A DNA stretch of 40,596 nucleotides from Acidobacteria bacterium RIFCSPLOWO2_12_FULL_66_21. GTDB lineage: Bacteria; Acidobacteriota; Vicinamibacteria; Vicinamibacterales; 2-12-FULL-66-21. The stretch is from the NCBI GenBank assembly GCA_001767455.1, contig MELC01000016.1, forward strand, positions 1-40,596, read 5' to 3'. Below, one piece after another: positions 1 through 8,249 of this stretch; the stretch's first letter is position 1, and every line of letters begins with the position of its first letter. Both the position numbers and the translations under genes were made by a program. The notes beneath the pieces are model-generated. The model saw only the letters and a program-made list of their open reading frames with translations, did not search any database and was not told the origin of the DNA.

Positions 1-1594
1 CGCGCACCGCGGTGGCCCGCCGCTCGCCGAGCGCCAGGTTGTATTCCGCCGTGCCGATGTTGCACGTGTGCCCTTCGAGCTCGAGCCGCAGGTCCGGGTT
101 CGCCTGCAGCGTCCGGATCGCTTCGTCGAGCGCCCGCGTCGCTTCCGGCCGCAGCGAGTAGCGGTCGAAGTCGAAGTGCACGTCCTCGAACACGAACTCC
201 TTCACCACCGGCTTGACGACCTGGATGTTCACCGTGTCGCTCGCCGTCTTGCCGTCCTGCGGACAGGTGACCGTGACCGTCACGGGGACCGTGCCCTCCT
301 GCATCGGCGCCGTCCACGGCGTCTGCCGCGCGGTCCGGTCGGTGAACGTGCCGGTCGGCGCGCTCCAGCTATACGTCACCGCGCAGCCGATCGAATCGAG
401 CACCGTCGCCGTGACCGTCGACGGCTTGCCGACGTCCACCGTGCACGGGTCGCACGCCGCCTTCACGCTGAGCGTGTGCTCGGGCGCGGGCGGCGGCGGC
501 GGGGGCGGCGGCGGGGGCGACGGCGCGACGTAGATGCGCACGCCGGGGTGATACCCGACCCGGAACACCAGGTCCATCGTGTCGTTGATGCCGTTGGTGT
601 ACTGGCTCAGGAACGCCTCGCGCTTGTCCATGTTCAGGCGCCACGTCCACGCGGCGCCCGCGAAGATCCCCTTGGCGCCCTGCCACGTGAGGCCGATATT
701 CACATCGACGGGGGACTTCACCGTCTCCACGAAGCCCGCCGGCAGGGTGGACCCGTCCGTCGCGGTCAGCTCCGTCTTGGTCGCCAGTGAATCCTTGGTG
801 TAGGCTTCACCGTACAGTTCGGCCGTCAGGCGCAGTGACTTGCGCGAGGGCATCCCCACGCCCAGGCCCCACTTGAACCCGTTGGTCTGCTCGACTTCGT
901 CGGGCGTGCCGCGGAAGAGGAACCCGCCGTAGCCCGAGAACTCGACGCGCTCGTTGACTTCCTTGCTGACAATCGCGTCAATCTCGACGTCGGCTTTCCC
1001 CGTGCTCGCGCCGCTGTCCGTGTCGCCGGTCGGCAGCTTGATCATCCCGCGCAGGGCGAACGCCGCCGGCTGCTGCCGCCACTGCGACGTCAGATTCACC
1101 TTCGCGCCGACCCAGAAGTCGCCCAGGTTGTTGCCCGACCACCCGTCCCGGGCGAGGGGGTTCTGCGGCACCCAGCCGCCTGCGGCCGGCAGCGTCGGGA
1201 CGAACAGCGGCCGGATGTCCCGGTCGATCCGATTGACGAGCGTCCACGCGCCGAAGATCTCCGCGCGGTCCCCGACGCCAATCCCGAAGGTCACCGGCCA
1301 GTTCGACACGTCGGTGAACCCCTGGTTGTCGTCGAAGTTGACGCGATACGCGCTGATCGACCCTTTCCTTGCCGGCAGGACCTCGCCGGTCGGCACCATC
1401 CACAACCCCGTGTCTCCCCTGAACGTGGTCGTAGCGGGCCGCGTCGCGACTTCCCCCGACGACTGCGGCGACATCGTCGCCGGCGCCGTCTGCTCGGTCG
1501 TCGTCTGCCTGCTTGTCGTCGTTGTCGTCTGGGCGGACGCCGCCGCGGCACACCACAGCGCCGCGACTGTCACCGCCGCTATCCGTTTCCACAT
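1..1594 (-). CDS. OmpA-family outer-membrane protein, C-terminus cut by window edge
   Basis: Outer-membrane protein thought to tie the outer membrane to peptidoglycan. The frame opens at ATG 1594, with GGAGG nine bases upstream, and runs off the left edge after about 531 residues. It has a signal peptide (ends near SAQ, residue 22), a Thr/Gln-rich stretch and a long segment of alternating polar/aromatic residues resembling a beta-barrel. A Pro-rich hinge follows, then a PKD/Ig-like domain with a Cys-x-x-Cys, then an OmpA C-terminal domain (VHFDFDRYSLRPEA, later GTAEYNLALGERRA). The Asp normally found in the GHxD motif of the peptidoglycan-binding loop is Cys here (GHTCNIGT). The remaining end of the OmpA domain lies outside the window. 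The family call is firm; the barrel is inferred from pattern only. Confidence 0.85.
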   Translation of the reverse strand, partial: MWKRIAAVTVAALWCAAAASAQTTTTTSRQTTTEQTAPATMSPQSSGEVATRPATTTFRGDTGLWMVPTGEVLPARKGSISAYRVNFDDNQGFTDVSNWPVTFGIGVGDRAEIFGAWTLVNRIDRDIRPLFVPTLPAAGGWVPQNPLARDGWSGNNLGDFWVGAKVNLTSQWRQQPAAFALRGMIKLPTGDTDSGASTGKADVEIDAIVSKEVNERVEFSGYGGFLFRGTPDEVEQTNGFKWGLGVGMPSRKSLRLTAELYGEAYTKDSLATKTELTATDGSTLPAGFVETVKSPVDVNIGLTWQGAKGIFAGAAWTWRLNMDKREAFLSQYTNGINDTMDLVFRVGYHPGVRIYVAPSPPPPPPPPPPAPEHTLSVKAACDPCTVDVGKPSTVTATVLDSIGCAVTYSWSAPTGTFTDRTARQTPWTAPMQEGTVPVTVTVTCPQDGKTASDTVNIQVVKPVVKEFVFEDVHFDFDRYSLRPEATRALDEAIRTLQANPDLRLELEGHTCNIGTAEYNLALGERRATAVR

Positions 1595-1617
1595 ACGCAC
1601 ACGCCTCCGTCTCCGCA

Positions 1618-2070
1618 CTACTGCTGCCGGTCGGTGGCCCCGCTATCGGCGCCCATGCCGCCCATACCGACCACCGCGTCCGCCGGCGGCCCATCGATCA
1701 GACGGCCGCGTCCGCCGCGGCTGATTTGGCCGCCCTTGCGGCCTGCCGACCGTGCCTCGTCCGAGGTCCACTCGTGCGCGGTCCCTTTCTGGTGCGCCGC
1801 CCGCCCACCCTTGCTCGCGATTTCGCGCTGTTTTTCTGGCGACATCGACGCGAACCCGCGACGCTCTTTGCGTTCTCCTGTCATACGTCCCCTCATAGCT
1901 TTTCGACTCTCGGTGTAGTCCGCCGCGTGGCTCCGCACGACGTAGGGAGCCTGACCTGGTTCCGCGGGCGGATCCTGGACGGGCGATGGTTTCGGTTCAT
2001 CCGGCGGGGTCTCGGGCGCCTCGCGGTCTGGATTGTCGTCCGGCCGTTGGCGCTCGTCGTCGTGCGACAT
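1618..2070 (-). CDS. KGG-motif (YciG/Con-10-like) stress-type protein
   Basis: Small, very hydrophilic protein of about 150 residues. The first half is Pro/Asp/Glu-rich and looks disordered. The second half holds two KGG repeats (SPEKQREIASKGGRAAH and TSDEARSAGRKGGQIS), the hallmark of the stress-induced YciG/Con-10-like family, whose biochemical role is unknown. A short Gly/Met-rich tail follows. The start at 2070 is preferred because a GGAGGGG ribosome-binding sequence lies about a dozen bases upstream; a start at 2121 in the same frame is possible. It lies just upstream of the OmpA-like gene on the same strand (23-bp gap), so the two may be co-transcribed. Confidence 0.7.
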   Translation of the reverse strand: MSHDDERQRPDDNPDREAPETPPDEPKPSPVQDPPAEPGQAPYVVRSHAADYTESRKAMRGRMTGERKERRGFASMSPEKQREIASKGGRAAHQKGTAHEWTSDEARSAGRKGGQISRGGRGRLIDGPPADAVVGMGGMGADSGATDRQQ

Positions 2071-2289
2071 TGGTCCTGTCCACCCCCCTCCGGACACTAC
2101 TACCGACGGGCTGTTAATCAAACCCTATGCCACGGCTGAAGCGCCGTTGGACGGCAGAGTTGGCGTGTAACTGGCTGTAATTTGCGGGGATAAACCAGGC
2201 AGCGTCCATCTGATGATTGTGGCTGGAGCGATTCGCTACACCACGCCGAAGGATGTGGGACGCCGCGGGAACCTTGGTAATATGGGCGC

Positions 2290-2619
2290 ATGAGCGCATG
2301 TGGAGGCCCCCCGCAGCCGCAGTCCCCAGCCGGCAACGCCAGTGGACGGTTGGTGTTCTGCAGGAAGTTCCAGAAGGAGATGCCCGGACTCGACGCCCCG
2401 CCCTGGCCGGGGGAGCTCGGACAGCGCATCTACGAGAACATCTCCGCCGAAGCCTGGAAGATGTGGGAAGAGCGGATGAAGATGATCCTCAACGAGTACC
2501 GCCTGATGCCCTGGCAGAAAGAGGCGCAGGAAATCGTGAAGAAGCACATGGAGGATTTCTTCTTCGGCGAAGGGGCCGCGTTGCCCCCCGGTTATGTTCC
2601 GGAACAGGGGAAGGGCTGA
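2290..2619 (+). CDS. yggX: YggX-like probable Fe(II)-trafficking protein
   Basis: Small cytoplasmic protein of the YggX family, linked in enterobacteria to Fe(II) handling and protection of Fe-S clusters from oxidative damage. The family core is clear: a Cys near the start of the domain (RLVFCRKFQ), then PWPGELGQRIYENISAEAW, the helix KMILNEYRL and the C-terminal HMEDFFFGEG. At 109 residues it is longer than the usual ~90 because of an N-terminal extension; a start at a TTG or GTG just before VFC (around 2350) would give the standard length, and no strong ribosome-binding site separates the options. It is divergent from the KGG gene. A heptamer repeat array starts four bases after its stop. 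Confidence 0.85.
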   Translation: MSACGGPPQPQSPAGNASGRLVFCRKFQKEMPGLDAPPWPGELGQRIYENISAEAWKMWEERMKMILNEYRLMPWQKEAQEIVKKHMEDFFFGEGAALPPGYVPEQGKG

Positions 2620-2622
2620 AAT

Positions 2623-2678
2623 CAGCTTCCAGTTTCCAGCTTCCTGCTTCCAGCTCTCACGCTGATAGCTGATAGCTA
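2623..2678. repeat. Degenerate heptamer array (CAGCTTC type)
   Basis: Eight consecutive 7-nt steps: CAGCTTC, CAGTTTC, CAGCTTC, CTGCTTC, CAGCTCT, CACGCTG, ATAGCTG, ATAGCTA. It fills the gap between the convergent yggX and ATP-grasp genes, and its last unit contains the ATP-grasp stop codon (2676-2678). Confidence 0.8.
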
Positions 2679-3947
2679 CATGGCGGCGACGGTAAGGGCC
2701 GGATCGATTACGAAAGCCAGCCGCGCGTGCGCGCTTCGCAGGGCGCCGATCACGTCATCGCGCGAGTCGCCACGCGCGAAGATGAATCCCAGATAGCCCG
2801 CGGCCTCCGGCAGCGGCTCGATCAGCTGATCGGGCTTTGCCGTGATGCGCACCTCCTCCACCAGCGGCACGGCCGCGGCGTCCGCGATCCCCTCGACGCG
2901 TTTGAAGAACCCGCGTTTCGGGATCGGAATCATCATGACGCCGGCCGCCCGCGGTTCCCGGGCGTACGAGCTGACGTCTTCGCCGCACGCATGACGCAGG
3001 AGTACCTCCTCCAGCGCCACGAGCCCGGATTCACCGCCGCGAGCCAGCCGGAGCACCTTCGAGCACAACCCGCCGATCGGACGCGCGGCCACTTCGAGGA
3101 CGAACACCCCGCGCGGACCGACGCGGCACTCCGCGTGAACGGGTCCGTCGGTCAGGCCCAGCGCCGATGCCCCGCGTTGGATGTGCGAGACGATCGAATC
3201 CTGGACGGCCCGTGTTTCCGCCGATGGCGTCACATAGATCGTCTCCTCGAAGAACGGGCCATCGAGGGGATCGGGCTTGTCGAAGGTGGCAAAGACCCGC
3301 AGCGAGCCTGCGGTCAGCACCCCCTCGACGGCGAACTCACGCCCGTCGATGTATCCCTCGACGAGCGCGCGATCTTCGAGGCCGCTCCTGATCACACGTA
3401 CGTCCCTGCGCGCGAGCAGCGCACGCACGCGTCCGAATGCGCGCGACAGTTCCTCCGGCGAATCGGCGCGCACGACGCCGCGGCTGCCGGACAGGCCGAT
3501 CGGCTTCACGACGCACGGAAACGACACGCCGTCGAGCAACGCGGGGTCGATCTCGGAGGTCAGCGGAAGCTCGCGGAACCAGGGCGTCAGCAGCCCGGCG
3601 GCGCCAAAGCGCTCGCGCGCGAGTGTCTTGTTGGCGCTCGCCCAGGCCGCGTCGGGAGGGTTGCCGCGGAGACCGAGTGCCTGCGCCACGCGCGCCGCAA
3701 GGACGACGGGGCGGTCACCCACGGCGATGACGCCGTCAATCGGCCGTTGCTGGTGGGCCGCGACGAGCGCGGTCAGCGAGGCGTCCGCGTCATGAAAGCG
3801 CACCGCCACCGCGCCATCGCGCCACGGGTCGTCGAGGTTGCGGCAGCGATCGGTGCCAAAGACAAGATCGATCCCCAGCCGCTCGGCCGAGTCGCCGAAG
3901 GAGCGCAGCTGATATCCCGTGGTGGTCGATAAGAGGAGAATCCGCAA
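2676..3947 (-). CDS. ATP-grasp ligase with LAL-type C-terminal domain
   Basis: ATP-grasp enzyme of 423 residues, likely joining a carboxylate to an amine with ATP hydrolysis via an acyl phosphate. The N-terminal ~110 residues resemble the pre-ATP-grasp Rossmann domain (ILLLSTTTGYQLRSFGDSAERLG). The grasp domain follows, with KPIGLSGSRGVV as the nucleotide-binding loop and HAECRV...VLEVAARPIGG as the metal-binding Glu/Arg segment. The last ~100 residues (GVMMIPIPKRGFFKRVEG to the end) resemble the C-terminal domain of L-amino-acid ligases; the substrate cannot be told. The start is a TTG with no visible Shine-Dalgarno, directly bordered by a simple repeat array. It lies downstream of the radical SAM gene on the same strand (142-bp gap), so a shared pathway is possible. 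Confidence 0.85.
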   Translation of the reverse strand: MRILLLSTTTGYQLRSFGDSAERLGIDLVFGTDRCRNLDDPWRDGAVAVRFHDADASLTALVAAHQQRPIDGVIAVGDRPVVLAARVAQALGLRGNPPDAAWASANKTLARERFGAAGLLTPWFRELPLTSEIDPALLDGVSFPCVVKPIGLSGSRGVVRADSPEELSRAFGRVRALLARRDVRVIRSGLEDRALVEGYIDGREFAVEGVLTAGSLRVFATFDKPDPLDGPFFEETIYVTPSAETRAVQDSIVSHIQRGASALGLTDGPVHAECRVGPRGVFVLEVAARPIGGLCSKVLRLARGGESGLVALEEVLLRHACGEDVSSYAREPRAAGVMMIPIPKRGFFKRVEGIADAAAVPLVEEVRITAKPDQLIEPLPEAAGYLGFIFARGDSRDDVIGALRSAHARLAFVIDPALTVAAM

Positions 3948-4084
3948 GTCAGTCGTTAGTCGTCAGTCGATAGTCAAGGTCAAAGTCAAAGTCCAAGTCC
4001 AAGTCAAAGTCCGGCCGAGCTGCGAGCCGCGAGCCGCGAGCCGCGAGCCGCGAGCCGCGAGCCACGAGCCACGAGCCACGAGCC
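3946..4084. repeat. AGTC-type hexamer/heptamer array followed by (G/A)CGAGCC heptamers
   Basis: From 3946 to about 4011 there are degenerate AGTC-containing repeats with mixed 6- and 7-nt period. From 4022 to 4084 there are nine clean heptamers, six GCGAGCC then three ACGAGCC. The array separates the radical SAM and ATP-grasp genes and ends five bases before the TAA at 4090-4092. At its other end it overlaps the TTG start of the ATP-grasp gene. Confidence 0.85.
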
Positions 4085-4089
4085 ACGGA

Positions 4090-5499
4090 TTAGATCAGAG
4101 CCACCTGCTCCGATGTCGGCTCCGCTCAACAGTACCAAGGTTCGTCGAGGTACGGCACCGTCGCGCGCGGCATCGCTCCCATGTCGCGCCGCGGCGGCGG
4201 CGCTGCGCTCGCCGCGCGATGGGCTGCGTTCCAGATCCGGCAGAACACGGCGCTCCGCGACGCGTCGAGCCGCATGCCGACCACGTGCGAGATCGTCTCC
4301 TGCAGCGCGTCGACTCGCGGGTCGGGATGCGTCCATGGGTGCGTGAGCCAGGTCGCATCGAACGGCCCGGCGAGTGCGCGGATATCCGGGAGCTCCAGCA
4401 TCCGCGAACCCTGCGGGATGAGCAGCCGGATCGCAAACTGGATCGGCGCGACGTGCTCCACGAGATCCAGACGATCGATGGTGTGAAGCAGGTCGAGATA
4501 CGTCCCGATCGTCGTCCACGGCGTGAAGGCGACGAACGTGGGCGCGAGCGTGAGGCCGGCTTCACGGAACCGGGTGACGACCTCCTCGAAGTCCGCGCGT
4601 GTGTGTCCCTTCTCCAGCTTCGCCAGCACCTCGTCGTCCAGCGATTCGACCGCGCTCGTCACGAACGCGCACCCGGTGTCGCGCAGCACCGGGAGCGCGG
4701 CGGCGTGCTTCAGCAGGTGCTCGACCTTGATGGTGACGTCGTAGGTGACGCCGGGACACTCGCGCGCGAGCCGCTGAACGATTTCGAGCGCGGTGCGCGG
4801 GCCGTTGAAAAAGTCCGGATCGCCGAACGTGATGTGCCGCGCCCCCGACTCGACCTGCGCGCGAATGTCGGCGAGCACGGTGTTGACGGCGACGATACGG
4901 AAGCGGCCGTCGTAGACCGGCACGATGGGACAGTGGCGGCACCGGTGCTTGCAGCCGCGGCTGGCCTCCGTGTATCCCACGATCCGCCGGTTGTCGCCGG
5001 TGTGCAGCGTGGCGTATCGGGTGAGCGGCGGAAGGGTATCGCGCGCGGGAACACGGAACTCGAGCCGTGGCAATTCCTGCGAACCCGGGGTCTGACCCCG
5101 AAATGCAGCCGCAGGCGACATTTCGGGGTCAGACCCCGAACCGAAGCGTGCCAAGTCCACGAGCGCCTGCTCGAACTCGCCGCCCAGAATCGTACCGACA
5201 CCGCCCGCGCGCAACAACGCGTCGTTGAGCGGCGCGTAAAGCCCGTACGCGACGAGGCGCGCGGACGGGTTCCACTCGCGCACGCGGTCGATGACGGGAA
5301 GCGCAAGCCGCGTGGCGGTGTGCATCGGAAGATAGAACCCCACCAGCTCGGCTGCCTTGACGGCCTCTTCCGGCAAACGCTCCTTCGCAAGATCGACGCA
5401 CGTCACGCCGATGCCCGCCTCGCGCAGCCACGCCGCCGGCGATGCCAGCCCGAAGGGCTGCCGGCCGAGGTCGTACGTGGAGATTAAAAGGACAGACAC
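4090..5499 (-). CDS. CUAEP-tail B12-type radical SAM selenoprotein (UGA = Sec at 4126-4128)
   Basis: Radical SAM enzyme of 469 residues if the in-frame TGA at 4126-4128 is selenocysteine (residue 458); otherwise 457. The N-terminal ~115 residues resemble a cobalamin-binding fold. The radical SAM core holds the 4Fe-4S motif Cys183-x3-Cys187-x2-Cys190 (SRGCKHRCRHC) and GDPDFFNG. The frame reads LDEPWYC, then TGA, then AEP and TSEQVALI before TAA (4090-4092). This matches the C-terminal CUAEP/CCAEP motif of a named radical SAM (seleno)protein family (recalled, not searched). A SECIS-like hairpin follows the UGA. Adjacent Cys457-Sec458 could form a selenenylsulfide; the substrate is unknown. Residues ~121-140 are encoded by a 53-bp palindrome that looks inserted. 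An ATP-grasp gene follows on the same strand. Confidence 0.88.
4094..4114 (-). promoter_or_regulatory. Bacterial SECIS-like hairpin downstream of the UGA
   Basis: In the mRNA sense, AUCGGAGC pairs with GCUCUGAU (8 bp, one G-U) around the loop AGGUG. The stem begins 11 nt after the UGA at 4128-4126, and the apical GGU falls about 20 nt downstream of it. The E. coli fdhF element has its apical hairpin at nearly the same distance and also exposes a GGU in the loop, which SelB recognises. The element lies inside the coding sequence, as is normal for bacterial SECIS, and ends one base before the TAA. Assignment rests on structure read by eye. Confidence 0.75.
5086..5138. repeat. 53-bp perfect palindrome inside the radical SAM gene
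   Basis: Two perfectly complementary 20-bp arms (5086-5105 and 5119-5138) surround a 13-bp loop. Each arm carries the near-palindrome GGGGTCTGACCCC. The element lies in the coding region between the cobalamin-like and radical SAM domains, where it encodes roughly SGSDPEMSPAAAFRGQTPGS without breaking the frame. It resembles mobile REP/MITE-like palindromes; I saw no second copy in this window. Confidence 0.85.
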
Positions 5500-5513
5500 A
5501 AGGCGATTGTACA

Positions 5514-5593
5514 GGGTGCTGGGTGCGCGCAGCTTGCCCGCCGTAGCGCGATGAGTTCGTGCGCGCGAAGGCGGGTGCCGGGTGCCCGGTAGC
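5514..5593. repeat. Heptamer pairs (GGGTGCC) flanking a CCCGCC/GGCGGG inverted repeat
   Basis: The gap between the divergent radical SAM and peptide transporter genes holds GGGTGCT-GGGTGCG at 5514-5527 and GGGTGCC-GGGTGCC-CGGTAGC at 5573-5593. Between them CCCGCC (5537-5542) is complementary to GGCGGG (5570-5575). Both promoters must lie in this ~120-bp region; no convincing -35/-10 pair is visible. Confidence 0.6.
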
Positions 5594-5623
5594 CGTCACT
5601 CCTAATGTATGCTGTAGGGCGCC

Positions 5624-7117
<1,494 letters not shown>

Positions 7118-7370
7118 GCAGCCCTGAAGGGCTGCGCTACCGGGACTCCGAGGCAGCCCTGAAAGGCTGCGCTACCGCGACCACGGACCCAGCCCTAGAA
7201 AGGGCTGCGCTACCGGGACTCCGAGGCAGCCCTGAAGGGCTGCGCTACCGCGACCACGGACCCAGCCCTAGAAAGGGCTGCGCTACCGGGACCACGGAGC
7301 AGCCCTCAAGCTGCTCAACCCGGCTTTGGTTTCGCACCCGTTTCCCTGTAGCGCAGCCCTTCAGGGCTGC
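7118..7370. repeat. Array of GCAGCCC(T..A)GGGCTGC palindromes
   Basis: At least seven hairpin units of 16-18 bp lie at 7118-7135, 7153-7170, 7191-7206, 7226-7243, 7264-7279, 7299-7314 (degenerate) and 7353-7370. They are spaced by GCTACCG(G/C)GAC-type linkers. A ~73-bp block containing two hairpins is repeated directly. The last unit has the opposite flank orientation (GTAGC before rather than GCTAC after). The array begins on the base after the peptide transporter stop and ends 12 bp before the start of the phosphoesterase gene. The same hairpin core recurs at 22.66 and 25.3 kb. Confidence 0.9.
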
Positions 7371-7382
7371 CGGGACATCGTC

Positions 7383-8213
7383 ATGGTTCTCGAGAAATAC
7401 AAGCAGAAGCGAAACTTCAAGACGACGCCGGAACCGGCGGGCGATCCGAAGCTCGCCGCGGCGCGCGCGAAGAAGGAGCAGCCTGAGAAGGGGCTGTTCT
7501 TCTGCGTCCAGAAGCACCTCGCGAGCCACCTGCACTACGACTTCCGGCTCGAATACAAAGGCGTGCTGCTCTCGTGGGCGGTACCGAAGGGGCCGTCCCT
7601 CGATCCGAAGACGAAGCGGCTGGCGATGCACGTCGAGGATCATCCGATCGAATACGGCACGTTCGAAGGGGTGATCCCCGAGGGCTACGGCGCCGGCATC
7701 GTGATGCTCTGGGATCAGGGCACGTGGAAGCCGGCGGTGGACGACGTCGACGCCGCGCTGAAGAAAGGGGACCTGAAGTTCACGCTCGACGGCTACAAAC
7801 TGAAGGGATCGTGGGTGCTCGTGCGGACCGGCGGCCAGTGGGGATCGCGGTCGGCGCCCGGCGACGCCAGGAGCTGGCTGCTCATCAAGCACAAGGACGA
7901 GTGGGCCGGCGACGTGGACATCATCGAGTTCGCGCCGCGCAGCGTCAAGAGTGACGGCGACTTCGAGGACATCCTCGCGCAGGATCGGCCCGACGTGTGG
8001 GAGTCGAATCGCAGCGGCGGTCGTCCCGCGACCGGCGGCGAGGCCGGCGCGATGCTCGCGACGATCATCGAGCGCGCGGCGGCGCTGAAGGCCGGCGCCG
8101 CTTCCCCGCTCGCTGCGCGGGGCCGCGTTTCGCGCAGGACGACCGCGAAGCCCTCAACGCCCGCGAAGACGAGAATCAAGAGGAAGCCCGCCGCGAAGCG
8201 GCGCACCCGATAA
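7383..8213 (+). CDS. Stand-alone LigD-type DNA 3'-phosphoesterase
   Basis: Protein of 276 residues whose residues ~35-190 match the 3'-phosphoesterase module of DNA ligase D, which trims 3'-phosphate or ribonucleotide ends during non-homologous end joining. The catalytic set aligns one-for-one with Pseudomonas LigD (H42, H48, D50, R52, H84, Y88) as H45, H51, D53, R55, H87 and Y91 (KHLASHLHYDFR and VEDHPIEY). The usual EGxYGxG loop is one residue shorter (PEGYGAG). The tail from ~230 is Lys/Arg/Ala/Pro-rich and probably binds DNA. The start at 7383 is preferred over in-frame upstream codons because those lie inside a palindromic repeat. No Ku, ligase or polymerase gene is nearby. Confidence 0.87.
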   Translation: MVLEKYKQKRNFKTTPEPAGDPKLAAARAKKEQPEKGLFFCVQKHLASHLHYDFRLEYKGVLLSWAVPKGPSLDPKTKRLAMHVEDHPIEYGTFEGVIPEGYGAGIVMLWDQGTWKPAVDDVDAALKKGDLKFTLDGYKLKGSWVLVRTGGQWGSRSAPGDARSWLLIKHKDEWAGDVDIIEFAPRSVKSDGDFEDILAQDRPDVWESNRSGGRPATGGEAGAMLATIIERAAALKAGAASPLAARGRVSRRTTAKPSTPAKTRIKRKPAAKRRTR

Positions 8214-8248
8214 GCTGGAACCTGGCAGCTGGAAGCTGGCGACTGACA
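8214..8248. repeat. Five heptamers filling the gap between two genes
   Basis: GCTGGAA, CCTGGCA, GCTGGAA, GCTGGCG and ACTGACA, starting on the base after the TAA of the phosphoesterase gene and ending one base before the next ATG (8250). The whole intergenic gap is therefore repeat, and any ribosome-binding site must be drawn from it (GGAAG). Confidence 0.75.
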
Positions 8249-8249
8249 T

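Noticed and set aside
68-790. Plus-strand open frame of 240 codons at the left edge
   Set aside because: Antisense to the OmpA-like gene, Arg/His/Leu-rich, no motif.
4126-4128. TGA as an ordinary stop of the radical SAM gene
   Set aside because: The AEP and in-frame tail, the preceding Cys and the SECIS-like hairpin together fit selenocysteine much better.
5500-5623. Small RNA or tRNA in the gap before the peptide transporter
   Set aside because: The only structure is a CCCGCC/GGCGGG repeat with heptamers; no cloverleaf could be drawn.
7118-7370. Stacked intrinsic terminators or attenuators
   Set aside because: Many tandem copies, no T-runs, and the same core elsewhere in other contexts, so a repeat family is the better reading; termination could be a side effect.
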